Shown here one piece after another: positions 27,201 through 37,259 of a stretch of DNA of 64,000 nt. Under the pieces are notes generated by a model. The model was not told the origin of the DNA, made no database searches, and worked only from the letters and a program-made list of their open reading frames with translations. Both the position numbers and the translations under genes were made by a program. Within the stretch, counting starts at the first letter, position 1, and each line of letters starts with the position of its first letter. This DNA is from Bacteroidia bacterium. GTDB lineage: Bacteria; Bacteroidota; Bacteroidia; Chitinophagales; Chitinophagaceae. The stretch is from assembly GCA_030427635.1 (NCBI GenBank), contig JAUIBA010000019.1:23138-87137 (forward strand), given 5' to 3'.

Positions 27201-29284
27201 GTAGTAGGTCACAGCCCGGCGACCCGCTTAGTGTAGATATAAAAAACTTCAGCGTAGGAAATATTACCCGTGCATTCAGCGCTTCCGATACACTGCTTGC
27301 CGATGGTGTGCTGTCTGGTAAGGTGGTTGTAGAGCAGTTCAGCCCTACTCCTGTGGTAACCGGAGATATGACTATTGACCGTATCTGTGTCATGGGCGAC
27401 TCTTTGGGCAACATGCATCTTACTGCACATAATCAGCAGGATGGGCGCATCAGCTCTATGCTCACTTTACAGGGGCATGGAAATGATGTGGCGGTAAATG
27501 GAGCTTATTATACCACCCCTGTTGCCGGGGAAGATTTTCGCCTTACGGTAAAAGTACGCGCATTGGCCGCATCATCTTTCAGTAATATGGCAAAGGGGCA
27601 GATGAAAGATATGAGTGGTTATCTGAGGGGCGACATCGTACTGCATGGTACTGCTGCAGCGCCGCTTATTGATGGGGAGCTAAGGACAGATAATTTACGG
27701 ACTACGGTCACTCAGCTTAGTACGCCATTCAGCATGCCCGACGAGCATATTACATTCAGTGGAAGTGATATAAAGCTTAACGGGTTTGATATTTTCGACC
27801 GCAATAATAACCGTGCGTCCATCAATGGTAAAGTAGATATCAGAAACCCTTCGCAGCCACTTCTGGACCTTCAGATTCGTGCCGATGAATGGACTGCCCT
27901 GCAGGCCACGGCACAGGACAACAAGCTTCTTTATGGCAGAGCATTGCTGTCTGCATCGCTCAATGTGAATGGTATTGCTACCGCACCCGAAGTAAACGGT
28001 ACACTCCGCTTACTGAAAGGCACCGATGTTACCATCGTTAATCCGGATAGTGACCCACAACTGGAAAGCCGTAAGGGGATAGTGGTGTTTAGGAATATGA
28101 AAGATACGGCATTAAGGTCGCGTAGCAGAAAAAGGCCTGACACCGGCATGGTGAAAGCTACTGTGAAACAGCCCGATATAAACATCACACTTATTGCCGA
28201 TAAGGAAGCTAAGTTTACACTCTTTCCCGAGCAGGGAAAGAAAGACTACCTTTCTGTACAGGGTAGTGCCAATGTAGCTATGTCCCTCACCCCGGGTGGT
28301 GCCATCAGTCTTACAGGTTCTTACCTTTTGGAGGATGGTGCATACCAGCTCAATTACAGCAGTGTGGTAAAGAGGCGTTTCCGCATTGCAAAGGGAAGCA
28401 GTATTACATTTTCAGGAGACCCTGTGGCCAACTCGGCTATGAACATCACAGCACTGTATGAGGCGCAGGTAGCCCCTTACGACCTTGTGCAGCGGGAGGT
28501 AGACCCTACTCAGCTTACTTATTATCGCCAGCGGTTGCCATTCAATGTAGCTATGTATATGACAGGTCCGGTATTGAAACCTTATCTGTCTTTCGACGTG
28601 CTGCTGCCAGAGAGTAAGTCACTGAAGATGACCAGCGATCAGCAGACTGTTGTACAGAGTAAATTGTCGCAGATACGTACCGATACGTCAGAGCTTAATA
28701 AACAGGTGTTTGCAGTGCTGGTGCTGAACCGGTTTGTATCAGATGACCCGTTCAATACGCAGTCGCCTTCAGGTGGCGGCGCTTCATTTGCAGCCATGCA
28801 GAGTGTCAGTACATTTCTGGGCGACCAGTTGAACCGTGCTGCAGACCGGTTTATAAAAGGAGTTGATTTCTCGGTTGACCTTGCCACTACCGAAGATTAT
28901 ACCTCCGGCAGTCTGCGTCAGCGTACCGACCTTAATCTGGCAGCGTCAAAAAAACTACTGGATGACAGACTGAAGATTACCCTTGGCAATAACTTTGAAC
29001 TGGAAGGACCTCAGGGTAGTAGTAGCAACAACAGCCAGACCGGCTATATACCTTCCAATCTGGCAGCTGATTATATGCTTACACCCGATGGGAAGTACAC
29101 AATAAGAGCATATCGCCAGGCGTACGATGTGGGCGTATTGCAGGGGTTTGTTACAGAGGCAGGTGTTAACTTCATTGTGAGTCTGGACTATAACAATTTC
29201 AGCCGGGCAATAAGGGGTAATAAGCACCGCAGCAGAGGGGAGACAGAACAGGATAATAACGACGATTCAGGAAACGATAAATGA
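24212..29284 (+). CDS. tamB: TamB-like translocation/assembly module protein
   Basis: 1690 residues. One N-terminal membrane anchor (ITAWTIAGLLTLLVFAAAFL) leads into an AsmA-like start (DIVRVRAEKYLAAKLGTEVR, with FPKYIIVRNVLLRD), then a very long beta-repeat region and the conserved C-terminal TamB domain (GSYLLEDGAYQLNY, FAVLVLNRFVSDDPF). TamB spans the periplasm as a hydrophobic groove and works with an Omp85 protein, either in outer-membrane protein assembly or in phospholipid transport. Its last 4 nt overlap the start of the lipidated Omp85 gene (ATGA), confirming the pair. Confidence 0.92.
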   Translation: MRKALKITAWTIAGLLTLLVFAAAFLNSRWGQDIVRVRAEKYLAAKLGTEVRLGFLGVSFPKYIIVRNVLLRDQQQDTLLSLQELKVNMNMTALLRSRINVEQIVVDGLHSHVYRGLYDTAFNYDFIIRAFAGSDKEKQQPADTASANPPDVTVGSIALSNIHLRYDDYPGGTLLSLGLNRLELEMKHTNLAAMDLHIGNLLLDGTEVVFVQDTSRLPPSPPDTSGSASPLVLAADKVQISKTAFRYNNRQAGQVFAASVGDLILRLNRFDLLQSLVDVAELDVRRTGIVMETKQHSAPVAVADSGTVQEEQPSANAWKVQAGKLALEEVSFRMDDDNQPHQPLGMDYAHLYLTEVGTDISNVSYSADSIAARINHMALNERSGLHLRELKATARYDDKGAVLSNFLLSTSHTLLQHHLEVHYPSLSALESQMGSMELNVALEKSHIGMRDVLLFVPSLDSQALVHALADSTVRIDARINGSMSALTVTTLSIAALSGTGVSLSGKLSGLPDAGNLAYDLSIEDIHTTPQDASLFLPDSLQQSLHLPQQLKLSGQVAGTVKDYNADISLVTSEGNAAVRGFLHTSPGEGKERYRMSLSAERLNIGAFIGADSIIGPVTAAFVADGTGLTPEAAQAQLDGGITAAEAMGYTYRDIRLTGSIAHRNADVNLLSNDRNAHLLLKAKADLTKEYPGIVADLRIDSVNLHALGLYEGDLRLAATLHADVPVTDPDYPRGSVVIWQPDVHIDGRHIRHDSLIISSRADKSSGQNMAVDLGVITASVRGKVPLSAIPAIIQQQIAKHYAIAVADTGKTLHPATPVYTDNYTLQFTADVPNTRLLHDIVPDLKAYQPLHLSGEMSPQSLQFQAETNGFTYAGTAVDALHIKIGSADSALRYSITTGRIGQERMLMGRTEISGRVHNNTVSTALSVQDADGRERFALAGMLRQAGDSQTVSLSPGLVLDYEKWTVAQPNAVVVKPAGMYISNLNIANGVQYIRAASSRSQPGDPLSVDIKNFSVGNITRAFSASDTLLADGVLSGKVVVEQFSPTPVVTGDMTIDRICVMGDSLGNMHLTAHNQQDGRISSMLTLQGHGNDVAVNGAYYTTPVAGEDFRLTVKVRALAASSFSNMAKGQMKDMSGYLRGDIVLHGTAAAPLIDGELRTDNLRTTVTQLSTPFSMPDEHITFSGSDIKLNGFDIFDRNNNRASINGKVDIRNPSQPLLDLQIRADEWTALQATAQDNKLLYGRALLSASLNVNGIATAPEVNGTLRLLKGTDVTIVNPDSDPQLESRKGIVVFRNMKDTALRSRSRKRPDTGMVKATVKQPDINITLIADKEAKFTLFPEQGKKDYLSVQGSANVAMSLTPGGAISLTGSYLLEDGAYQLNYSSVVKRRFRIAKGSSITFSGDPVANSAMNITALYEAQVAPYDLVQREVDPTQLTYYRQRLPFNVAMYMTGPVLKPYLSFDVLLPESKSLKMTSDQQTVVQSKLSQIRTDTSELNKQVFAVLVLNRFVSDDPFNTQSPSGGGASFAAMQSVSTFLGDQLNRAADRFIKGVDFSVDLATTEDYTSGSLRQRTDLNLAASKKLLDDRLKITLGNNFELEGPQGSSSNNSQTGYIPSNLAADYMLTPDGKYTIRAYRQAYDVGVLQGFVTEAGVNFIVSLDYNNFSRAIRGNKHRSRGETEQDNNDDSGNDK

Positions 29285-31575
29285 AGGGAATAAGCTACAT
29301 AGCGGCAAGTTGTATGGTACTGGCAGTATTGTTACTGTCGGCATGCAGCAATACCCGGCACCTGCCTCGTGGTGAGCGTCTCTTCAGAGGCAGTAAAGTA
29401 TTTATTACCGACGATGAGGCTGGCAAAAAGGAGCGGGACATTCTGAAAGAAGACCTTACCGGGCTGGTGCGTCCGCGCCCCAACAGTAAGTTTCTGGGTA
29501 TGAGGCTGAAATTGCGTGCATATACTTTTGCCGGTGATACTAAGCGTAAGCGGGGCATAAGGGCATGGATGCGCCATAAATGGGGCGAAGCCCCAGTGCA
29601 CACAGGAGAGGTGAGTCTGGACAATAACAGTGAGCTCATGAAGAACTACCTGGAAAACCGGGGCTACTTTCATAGTGAAGTAAGTGCTGTTTATGACTCC
29701 GGAAACAAAAAGAAGACAACCGCACTTTTTTTCGTTGCCACAGGGCGGCAGTACACCATCAATAATGTTATCCTTGTTCCTGACAGTTCTCAGGTATGGT
29801 ATGACATTGATACCGGCTTTCACAACACTATGCTGCATAAAGGCCAGCCCTATAATCTTGATGTGATTAAGGCCGAGCGGGTGCGTATAGACCGCCTGCT
29901 TAAGGAAGCCGGGTACTACTATTTCAGACCAGATTATATGCTGGTTGTGGCAGACAGTTCTATAGGCGATCATAAGGTAAATATGTATGTGCGACTCAAG
30001 CATCGTGAAATTCCTCAGGAAGCTTATCGTCGCTACACAATAAGGGATATATACATCAATGCCAGTCATCGCCTGCGGGATGGGGACGCTGCCACTGATG
30101 AAAAGGAGGAAGCGCAGCTGGTAAATGGGTACAATATCATTGATACCCGCAACAGGTTCAAACCATCAGTGCTTACCCGTGCCATGGCCTTTTCAAAGGG
30201 GGACATATACAGCCTGGAAAGGCAGAATACATCCCTTAGCCGGTTGGTGAACATAGGTACCTTCCGCTTTGTAAGAAACAGATTTGAAGAAGTAGGGGAC
30301 TCTATGCTGGATGTGTATTATTACCTCACGCCACAGGCTGCAAAATCGTTCCGGTTTGAGGCAGGTGCACATACCCAGAATGATAACCGTGCCGGTACAA
30401 AAGGTAGTATCAGCTGGCGGCACCGCAATGCATTCCGTGGGGCAGAGGAGTTAATGTTCCGTATCAATGGCGGTTTTGAAGCGCAGTATAGTGGCCCCGT
30501 GCGCCAGCCTACCATTTACAATTTCGGAGGCGAGGCAAATCTGTCTTTCCCCAGGTTTGTCGTTCCGTTTGTGAACATTGAGCCACCCGGCAGGTTTGTG
30601 CCACGCTCTGTTATTAAACTCCGGTATAATTACGAGGCATCGGCCAGGTTGATTAATATAAGCTCTTATAATGCCTCTATCGGTTACACATGGCGTGAGG
30701 ATGAAAAAAAAGAACATCAGCTCTTCCCATTCAACTTTACCTACGTTCGTACCGATACCATAGGTAGCCCCGAGGCTTCAGGGGTACTCTACGGAAATCT
30801 GGTATTTAACGGCATTATCATTGGGCCTACTTATGAATACACCTACAACTCTCAGGCAGGCTATGCACGAAAGCACACATTTTATTTTAATGGTCGTGTA
30901 GACCTGTCCGGCAATATTCTGGGACTGGCCAATAAGGCCGATTATGAGAAGAATCCACAGCTGTTGTTTGGCTCTACATTTGCCCAGTATGTAAAGCTGC
31001 AGCCCGATTTCCGGTATTATCTGCGTCTTTCGCGCACCGCAATGATAGCCTCAAGGGTACAGGCTGGTATCGGTATGCCCTATGGCAACTCTGGTTCGCT
31101 GCCCAACATTAAACAGTTCTGGGCCGGTGGTAACAGTGACCTTCGTGGTTTCCCATCACGTCTGGTGGGGCCGGGTACGTTCAATGAATACGATTCTGCC
31201 ACCTCGCGCCGTTATGTACAGGCGCTGGGTGATGTGAAACTGGAAATGAATGTAGAGCTGCGGCAGAACCTTTATAAATTTATTAATCTGGGTGTGTTTG
31301 CCGAGGCGGGCAATATATGGCTGGCTCGTCCCGATGCAAACTTCCCCGGCGGTGCATTCAGTAGCAACTTTTATAAAGAGCTTGCAGCGGATGTGGGTTT
31401 AGGCCTCCGGTTCGATTTTTCTATTCTTGTCCTCCGGTTCGATATGGGTATGCCGGTGCGCAAGCCCTGGTTACCAGACGGTGACCGCTGGACACTGGAT
31501 GAGATACGCCTGGCCGACCCTGCATGGAAAAAGAAGAATCTCATATTCAATATAGGCATTGGCTATCCTTTCTGA
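29281..31575 (+). CDS. tamL: lipidated TamA/BamA (Omp85) family outer-membrane protein, TamL-type
   Basis: 764 residues. The lipobox ALLLLSAC puts a lipidated Cys at the N-terminus, a feature of the Bacteroidota TamA variant called TamL. POTRA-like domains follow (ENRGYFHSEVSAVYDSG, YTINNVILVPDSS) and then a 16-strand Omp85 barrel with the family motif FWAGGNSDLRGFPSR and a C-terminal strand ending GIGYPF. Its gene overlaps tamB by 4 nt, so the inner-membrane/periplasmic and outer-membrane halves are made together. Confidence 0.92.
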   Translation: MKGISYIAASCMVLAVLLLSACSNTRHLPRGERLFRGSKVFITDDEAGKKERDILKEDLTGLVRPRPNSKFLGMRLKLRAYTFAGDTKRKRGIRAWMRHKWGEAPVHTGEVSLDNNSELMKNYLENRGYFHSEVSAVYDSGNKKKTTALFFVATGRQYTINNVILVPDSSQVWYDIDTGFHNTMLHKGQPYNLDVIKAERVRIDRLLKEAGYYYFRPDYMLVVADSSIGDHKVNMYVRLKHREIPQEAYRRYTIRDIYINASHRLRDGDAATDEKEEAQLVNGYNIIDTRNRFKPSVLTRAMAFSKGDIYSLERQNTSLSRLVNIGTFRFVRNRFEEVGDSMLDVYYYLTPQAAKSFRFEAGAHTQNDNRAGTKGSISWRHRNAFRGAEELMFRINGGFEAQYSGPVRQPTIYNFGGEANLSFPRFVVPFVNIEPPGRFVPRSVIKLRYNYEASARLINISSYNASIGYTWREDEKKEHQLFPFNFTYVRTDTIGSPEASGVLYGNLVFNGIIIGPTYEYTYNSQAGYARKHTFYFNGRVDLSGNILGLANKADYEKNPQLLFGSTFAQYVKLQPDFRYYLRLSRTAMIASRVQAGIGMPYGNSGSLPNIKQFWAGGNSDLRGFPSRLVGPGTFNEYDSATSRRYVQALGDVKLEMNVELRQNLYKFINLGVFAEAGNIWLARPDANFPGGAFSSNFYKELAADVGLGLRFDFSILVLRFDMGMPVRKPWLPDGDRWTLDEIRLADPAWKKKNLIFNIGIGYPF

Positions 31576-31591
31576 TGCGTTATAATTGGGG

Positions 31592-31620
31592 TTTTGTTTA
31601 CATTTTCAGACCTATATTTG
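31592..31620 (+). promoter_or_regulatory. promoter of the His/Cys-dyad gene
   Basis: TATATTTG at 31613-31620 matches TAnnTTTG; TTTTG at 31592-31596 lies 16 nt upstream as a -33 element. The ATG is at 31628, so the leader would be only a few nt. It separates this gene from the tam pair. Confidence 0.5.
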
Positions 31621-31627
31621 AGCTAAC

Positions 31628-33901
31628 ATGAAGTCCCGCATCCATCGCGGTTTTATTGGGTCAGTACTACTGTTGCCGTTTCTGCTTTTATTTCAGATGT
31701 CGGCATGGGCGCAGCATATCCGTACCGATTCAACTCGTGTTGTCCCTAAAAAGCTGTGGTACGAGCGTTTTAATCCCTACCTCACTGATACTTTATTACA
31801 GCCGGTACCACTGTCCCGTGCATTGTTTCATGATAAGATAGACAACGAGCAGCGCAAGGCCGATGCTGCTGATGGCAAAACAGATGGTCGTGTATCGGTA
31901 GCTGGTAAGCCGGCTGCTACTGCGCACTACACACATGCACTTATAAACAGGGTGGACTCTCTGCAGGTAATGGTGGAAAACATGCCTGCTGTAGATAGGG
32001 ATGATGTAGCCACACAGCAGCAAAAGATACAGGCATTACGTGCCATATGGGAGCTGCTGCGCCAGTATGCTACCGACCCTCGTCCTACTCCTGAATTCTA
32101 TGATAGTCTTACCCTCAATATGCATGACCTCATAGTGGCTGTAAATGAGAATAAGGCACTGGACTATGTACTGGCAAATCCGGATATCTATACACTGGAT
32201 AACTCCCGTGTACTGCTGGATAATAAGCCGGAAGCCCGTGCATTTATCTATGAGGCTATTGCTGCAGGAAACCCCGTACTTATGCTGCGCAGGCTGGAGG
32301 AGTTTGCCCGTGATACATTTGCATCCCGTATTATCAGTGCTGCAGCACGTAAGGAGCCTGGCATTGTATTCAGTTATGCCACCTCCAGTAATATGCTGCT
32401 GAAGCAGGCAGTATATGCCTGTCGCGACCCCTATGTGCAGGCCATTGTACGCACATCTGCCGAGTCTGAAGCGCCGCTCAGGGCTTTACCGTTTATATCC
32501 TACCTCTATACCAGTAACAGGTCTATTGAAGAGATAGATTCTATTGCTGCCAATCCTGTGCAAAGCTTTAACGCACTTACCCACCTGCGCCGCAGTAATG
32601 AGCCTGACTCGCGCCAGTTGTATACAGATGCTATGGAGTACCGTACCCTTACCGATTTTGTACGTACTATGAATGAGATGCACGATACCACCGACGTTGT
32701 GCGTTTCCGTTGTATTGACAGTCTGTCTGCCATGTCTCTGTTTTACATTATGGTTTATGGGCGGGAGGAAATATACACCAGTAGTTTTCTGGGTACTTTC
32801 CGCCGCATGACAGAGCGTATGGGCAGCATTCGTGGCAATCAGTTTCTTGATTCATTGCATTACGACCATTTCCGTTCTTTCATTCGCCTATGCGCAGGAT
32901 ACAATACACTGTCAGCGTTTCTGGCTACTATGGACGATACTGCGCGCAATAATGTAATGTCCCGCTTTGCAGGAGGGCTGGAACACGGCCGGGAAAATGA
33001 CCTGGAAGATGCGGTGAATGTTGCAGATGCTATAGGTAGTATTACAGACAGTGCGCTGCTGGTTTTCCTCCGCCAGCGTATAGCTGAAAATTATGAGGTG
33101 TGCAGAAAGAAGGAGAGCCGCAAGGGTATGGCTGTGTATCAGCTGCTGGGTATGCTGGCAGAGAGTAGTATAGGTACCGTTACTGACACTGCCGCTGCAC
33201 AGGTATCACGAAAGCTGCACATTCAGCCTGTCAACATCCTGCCTTATACGCGTATAGCTAATGATACAGGCACTGTAGATGAACGTGTGTTCTTCTATGG
33301 CGATGATGACGGGCAGACAGCATACCGTGGTTTTATTGACGACTATAAAAAGAATCCTGCATGGAAGATCGATTCTAACCAGTACTGGGCTACTATCACC
33401 GCTACGGGTGGTCACCGGGTTACCATGTATGCCAATGTACCCCTTACCGCACCTGATGATGAGAAGGCAATAGACTCACTGGATACGTATCTTGCAGCTA
33501 TGGGTATAAAGCCGCGCTTTATTATTCACCGTGGCCACAGCTATCATGTGAAGTCCACCCTGAAGCGTATAGACAGTAATGCCCGTATTGTAGTGCTGGG
33601 CTCCTGTGGTGGGTATCAGAATGTAGCAAAAGTGCTAAAATCATCTCCCGATGCTCATATCATCGCTTCCCGGCAAACGGGAGTAGGCGCTATCAATGAA
33701 CCCATGACCCGAGCCATCAATACACAGCTTCAGGAGGGCAAGGACATAAACTGGATTACATTATGGTCAGAGCTGGATGAATACTTCTCCCATCGTCCTG
33801 AGCTCAATGAACGTTACAAAGACTATGTACCTCCGCATCGCAATCTTGGTGTTATATTCATCAAGGCTTACCGCCAGCTCATGGCAGTAACAGACATCTA
33901 G
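31628..33901 (+). CDS. unknown secreted protein with a caspase/CHAT-like His-Cys dyad
   Basis: 757 residues. The signal peptide ends SAWAQ. Residues 30-540 are mostly helical with no recognised domain. The C-terminal 230 residues look like a caspase-hemoglobinase fold: a strand followed by acidic residues (VFFYGDDDGQTAYRGF), a strand then His637 in IIHRGHSYH, and a strand then Cys660 in IVVLGSCGGYQN, followed by IIASRQTGVG. The H-G-H and SCGG spacing (23 residues) fits clan CD peptidases and CHAT proteins. Peptidase activity is inference. The gene lies 52 nt after tamL with its own promoter box. Confidence 0.75.
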   Translation: MKSRIHRGFIGSVLLLPFLLLFQMSAWAQHIRTDSTRVVPKKLWYERFNPYLTDTLLQPVPLSRALFHDKIDNEQRKADAADGKTDGRVSVAGKPAATAHYTHALINRVDSLQVMVENMPAVDRDDVATQQQKIQALRAIWELLRQYATDPRPTPEFYDSLTLNMHDLIVAVNENKALDYVLANPDIYTLDNSRVLLDNKPEARAFIYEAIAAGNPVLMLRRLEEFARDTFASRIISAAARKEPGIVFSYATSSNMLLKQAVYACRDPYVQAIVRTSAESEAPLRALPFISYLYTSNRSIEEIDSIAANPVQSFNALTHLRRSNEPDSRQLYTDAMEYRTLTDFVRTMNEMHDTTDVVRFRCIDSLSAMSLFYIMVYGREEIYTSSFLGTFRRMTERMGSIRGNQFLDSLHYDHFRSFIRLCAGYNTLSAFLATMDDTARNNVMSRFAGGLEHGRENDLEDAVNVADAIGSITDSALLVFLRQRIAENYEVCRKKESRKGMAVYQLLGMLAESSIGTVTDTAAAQVSRKLHIQPVNILPYTRIANDTGTVDERVFFYGDDDGQTAYRGFIDDYKKNPAWKIDSNQYWATITATGGHRVTMYANVPLTAPDDEKAIDSLDTYLAAMGIKPRFIIHRGHSYHVKSTLKRIDSNARIVVLGSCGGYQNVAKVLKSSPDAHIIASRQTGVGAINEPMTRAINTQLQEGKDINWITLWSELDEYFSHRPELNERYKDYVPPHRNLGVIFIKAYRQLMAVTDI

Positions 33902-33923
33902 TACACAACTGTCTTTGCGTATA

Positions 33924-36776
33924 TCACTGCTGCTCCAGCTCTGTTTTCAGGAATATTCCCGTATGGCTTTCCGGTATCTGCGCTATGTCTTCAGGTGTGC
34001 CGGTTCCTACTACCTGCCCGCCGCCGCTGCCGCCCTCAGGTCCCATATCCACTACATAGTCTGCCACCTTCACCACGTCCAGGTTATGCTCTATTACCAG
34101 CACAGTATTTCCCCTGTCCACCAGCCGGTTCAGCACTGCCAGCAGATGTTTTATATCTTCAAAATGAAGGCCTGTAGTCGGTTCGTCCAGTATGTATATG
34201 GTCTGTCCGGTATCACGTTTAGAGAGTTCTGTAGCCAGCTTCACACGCTGGGCCTCGCCGCCGCTTAGTGTTACAGCGCTTTGCCCCAGTGTCACATACC
34301 CCAGGCCCACATCCTGCAGCGTCTTTATTTTCCTGTGCAGGAAAGATACGTTCACAAAAAACTCTACGGCCTCATCTACAGTCATGTTCAGCACATCTGA
34401 TATAGATTTACCCTTGTAGCGTATTTCCAGTGTTTCGCGGTTATAGCGCCTGCCTATACATTTTTCGCACTGCACATACACATCCGGCAGGAAATTCATT
34501 TCTATAGTACGCATACCGCCACCCTGGCACTCCTCACATCGTCCTCCTTTCACATTAAAGGAGAAACGCCCTGCATTGTAGCCGCGTATTTTAGCCTCGG
34601 GCACCTGAGCAAACAGCTGACGTACCTCGTTGAAGAACCCACAGTACGTAGCCGGGTTGCTGCGTGGTGTACGTCCTATAGGGCTCTGATCTATTTCTAT
34701 TACTTTGTCCACATGCTCCAGACCGCGCACTTTGCGGTAGGGCATCGGCTGCTGTTTGAATTTTGGGTAGCAGTGGCGCGCCAGAATAGGGTAGAGTGTT
34801 TCATTGATAAGGGTACTCTTACCACTGCCCGATACGCCACTTACACATATGAATGTGCCCAGTGGCAACTTTAGTGTTACATTTTTCAGGTTATTGCCTG
34901 TAGCGCCCTCAACAGCCAGTTTCTTTCCATTACCCTTACGCCGCTCTGCCGGCACTTCTATAGCCAGTGTATGGTTCAGATAGCCCGATGTGGTTGTTTT
35001 TTCTTTCAGTACCTGCTCAGGTGTACCGGCGCTTACTATTCTGCCACCATGCATACCCGCTGCCGGCCCTATATCTATCAGGTGGTCCGATGCCAGCATA
35101 ATGTCTTTGTCATGCTCTACCACCAGTACGGAGTTGCCACTGTCGCGCAGGCTTTTCAGTGCATTGATAAGCCGCATATTATCGCGCTGGTGCAGGCCTA
35201 TACTGGGCTCATCCAGTATGTAGGTAATGCCTGTAAGCTGTGAGCCTATCTGCGTAGCCAGGCGTATGCGCTGCGACTCTCCTCCGCTCAGTGTACGTGT
35301 AGCTCTGTTCAGTGTCAGGTAGTGGAGCCCCACCTCCAGCAGAAAGCGCAGGCGGTCCCGTATTTCTTTAAGTATGTCGCGCGCTATGGTATTTTGCTTA
35401 TTACTTAATTGTGCCTCTATATCGGCAAACCAATCCTGTAATTGCTGTAACGACAGCTCACACAGCTCTGCTATATTTTTCTCTGCTACTTTGAAGTACA
35501 GACTATCTTTTTTCAGTCTTGCGCCCTCACATTCTGTACAGGTGTTGAGCTCCATAAAGCTCTCTGCCCATGAGCGCACCGCTTCCGATGAGCTTTCGGC
35601 AAACCAGCGCAGCACCATATTCACTACACCCTCATAGTTCTGCTTTGCTACCTGGTCTGTATATCCGTCTGCGTTGTCATTATCATAGGTAATAATACCG
35701 TCTTCGTTTCCATACAGCAGTATGTTCAGTTGTTTTTGCGGTATGTCTTTTACAGGCTTATCCAGCGGTATTTTGTTCTTTTTCGCTATTACCGTCGCCA
35801 TTTGAAACGACCATGTATCCCGCTCACCACCCAGTGGGGCTATAGCGCCATCCTTGATGCTCTTATCCGTGTCTGGCAGTACCTGCTGCATGTTTACAGC
35901 ATATATCTGTCCCAGCCCTTTGCATCGGGGGCATGCGCCATAGGGCGAGTTGAATGAGAATGTATTGGGCGAAGGTTCTTCATAGGATATTCCGGTTTCC
36001 ACACACATCAGCTGTTTGCTGTACTGATGTATGCTATCCTTATCTACGTCAGCTACAAACATCAGGTCTTTGCCCATCTGCAGGCTTTTCTGCACACTCT
36101 GGCTCAGGCGTGTGGCACTCTCTCCGTCGGCATGTACCGCCAGCCGGTCCACTACCAGTTCTATGTCATGTATCTTGTAGCGGTCTACCTGCATTTTTTC
36201 TTTCAGGTCTTTCACTTCTCCATCTACACGTACTTTAAGATACCCCTGTTTTCTCAGCTGCTCAAACAGCTCTCTGTAATGTCCTTTACGGCCTCGTACC
36301 ACAGGCGCCAGCAGCATAATGCGTTTACCGGCAAAGTGCTGCTTTACATGCGCCACTATCTCCTCTTCGCTGAACTTCACCATCTTCTTACCTGTGTTGT
36401 AGGAGTATGCTTCTCCTATACGGGCATACAGCAGGCGCATGAAGTCATACACTTCTGTTACCGTACCCACTGTTGAGCGAGGGTTGCGGTTGGTGGTTTT
36501 CTGCTCTATAGATATTACTGGTGAGAGGCCGGTTATCTTGTCCACATCGGGCCGGTCCATATCTCCGGTGAACTGGCGTGCATAGGCCGAAAAACTCTCC
36601 ATATACCTGCGCTGTCCCTCTGCAAAAATGGTATCAAATGCCAGAGACGATTTGCCACTGCCACTGATGCCGGTTATTACCACCAGTTTGTTTTTGGGAA
36701 TGCTTACATCTATGTTCTTCAGGTTATGGACACGTGCCCCCTGTACCACTATATGCCCTTGCTCTTTGCTGCTCAT
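33924..36776 (-). CDS. uvrA: excinuclease ABC subunit UvrA
   Basis: 950 residues, full length. Two ABC ATPase modules are present: Walker [15 protein letters not shown] near the N-terminus and GVSGSGKST in the second half, signatures [12 protein letters not shown] and [12 protein letters not shown], and Walker B segments ending DEPS and DEPT. Zinc-finger cysteines occur as CPRCKGLG and CTEC in the first half, and CEECQGGG with CEKC in the second. UvrA with UvrB finds bulky DNA damage in nucleotide excision repair. It is convergent with the dyad gene and separated by 22 bp. Confidence 0.98.
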   Translation of the reverse strand: MSSKEQGHIVVQGARVHNLKNIDVSIPKNKLVVITGISGSGKSSLAFDTIFAEGQRRYMESFSAYARQFTGDMDRPDVDKITGLSPVISIEQKTTNRNPRSTVGTVTEVYDFMRLLYARIGEAYSYNTGKKMVKFSEEEIVAHVKQHFAGKRIMLLAPVVRGRKGHYRELFEQLRKQGYLKVRVDGEVKDLKEKMQVDRYKIHDIELVVDRLAVHADGESATRLSQSVQKSLQMGKDLMFVADVDKDSIHQYSKQLMCVETGISYEEPSPNTFSFNSPYGACPRCKGLGQIYAVNMQQVLPDTDKSIKDGAIAPLGGERDTWSFQMATVIAKKNKIPLDKPVKDIPQKQLNILLYGNEDGIITYDNDNADGYTDQVAKQNYEGVVNMVLRWFAESSSEAVRSWAESFMELNTCTECEGARLKKDSLYFKVAEKNIAELCELSLQQLQDWFADIEAQLSNKQNTIARDILKEIRDRLRFLLEVGLHYLTLNRATRTLSGGESQRIRLATQIGSQLTGITYILDEPSIGLHQRDNMRLINALKSLRDSGNSVLVVEHDKDIMLASDHLIDIGPAAGMHGGRIVSAGTPEQVLKEKTTTSGYLNHTLAIEVPAERRKGNGKKLAVEGATGNNLKNVTLKLPLGTFICVSGVSGSGKSTLINETLYPILARHCYPKFKQQPMPYRKVRGLEHVDKVIEIDQSPIGRTPRSNPATYCGFFNEVRQLFAQVPEAKIRGYNAGRFSFNVKGGRCEECQGGGMRTIEMNFLPDVYVQCEKCIGRRYNRETLEIRYKGKSISDVLNMTVDEAVEFFVNVSFLHRKIKTLQDVGLGYVTLGQSAVTLSGGEAQRVKLATELSKRDTGQTIYILDEPTTGLHFEDIKHLLAVLNRLVDRGNTVLVIEHNLDVVKVADYVVDMGPEGGSGGGQVVGTGTPEDIAQIPESHTGIFLKTELEQQ

Positions 36777-36880
36777 CCTGATTGCAATTTACGGGAAATA
36801 GGTCACTCAGTATTTTATCTGAGCATTACCTGCATGCATTTACATTTATTGATTGGGTACATAATGCCGGTGTGTCAAAA

Positions 36881-36911
36881 ACACAAAAAGCCGTGTCTGC
36901 CGACACAGCTT
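36881..36911 (-). terminator. terminator after rpoZ
   Basis: AAGCCGTGTC (36888-36897) pairs with GACACAGCTT (36902-36911), with one wobble. The minus-strand continuation is TTTTTGTGTTTTTG. Confidence 0.7.
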
Positions 36912-36938
36912 AAATGCTTTTCTATAACTGGCTATAGC

Positions 36939-37259
36939 CTACTTTTTACGGTAGTATATCTGCTCGTCATTAAACTCAGAAAGAGCCTGAAGCGGCGCAT
37001 TTGCCATACGCTCATAGATGCGCGATATTTCTATCTGCTCCTTGTTTTCATGCACTTCTTCCAGGTTGTCACCATGCACGGTAAACTCGTCCAGTTTTCT
37101 GTGCAGCTCCTCCTTCATGGTCACAGATATCTGGTTGGCACGGCGGCTCACCACAGCTATCGATTCATACAGGTTGCCTGTTTTTTCTTTCAGTGCTATC
37201 ACGTCACGTGTTTCCACGAGCGGGTTCACTGAGTTCAGTGACTTTCTATTGGTGCTCAT
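36939..37259 (-). CDS. rpoZ: RNA polymerase omega subunit, Bacteroidota type
   Basis: 106 residues. The omega/Rpb6 core is seen in DVIALKEKTGNLYESIAVVS followed by RRANQI, and the acidic helix EEVHENKEQIEISRIYERMA. Bacteroidota omega is longer and more divergent than the E. coli form and is often encoded next to bamD, as here. The start overlaps the end of bamD by 14 nt, so the two are translationally linked. It helps assemble and stabilise RNA polymerase. Confidence 0.85.
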   Translation of the reverse strand: MSTNRKSLNSVNPLVETRDVIALKEKTGNLYESIAVVSRRANQISVTMKEELHRKLDEFTVHGDNLEEVHENKEQIEISRIYERMANAPLQALSEFNDEQIYYRKK

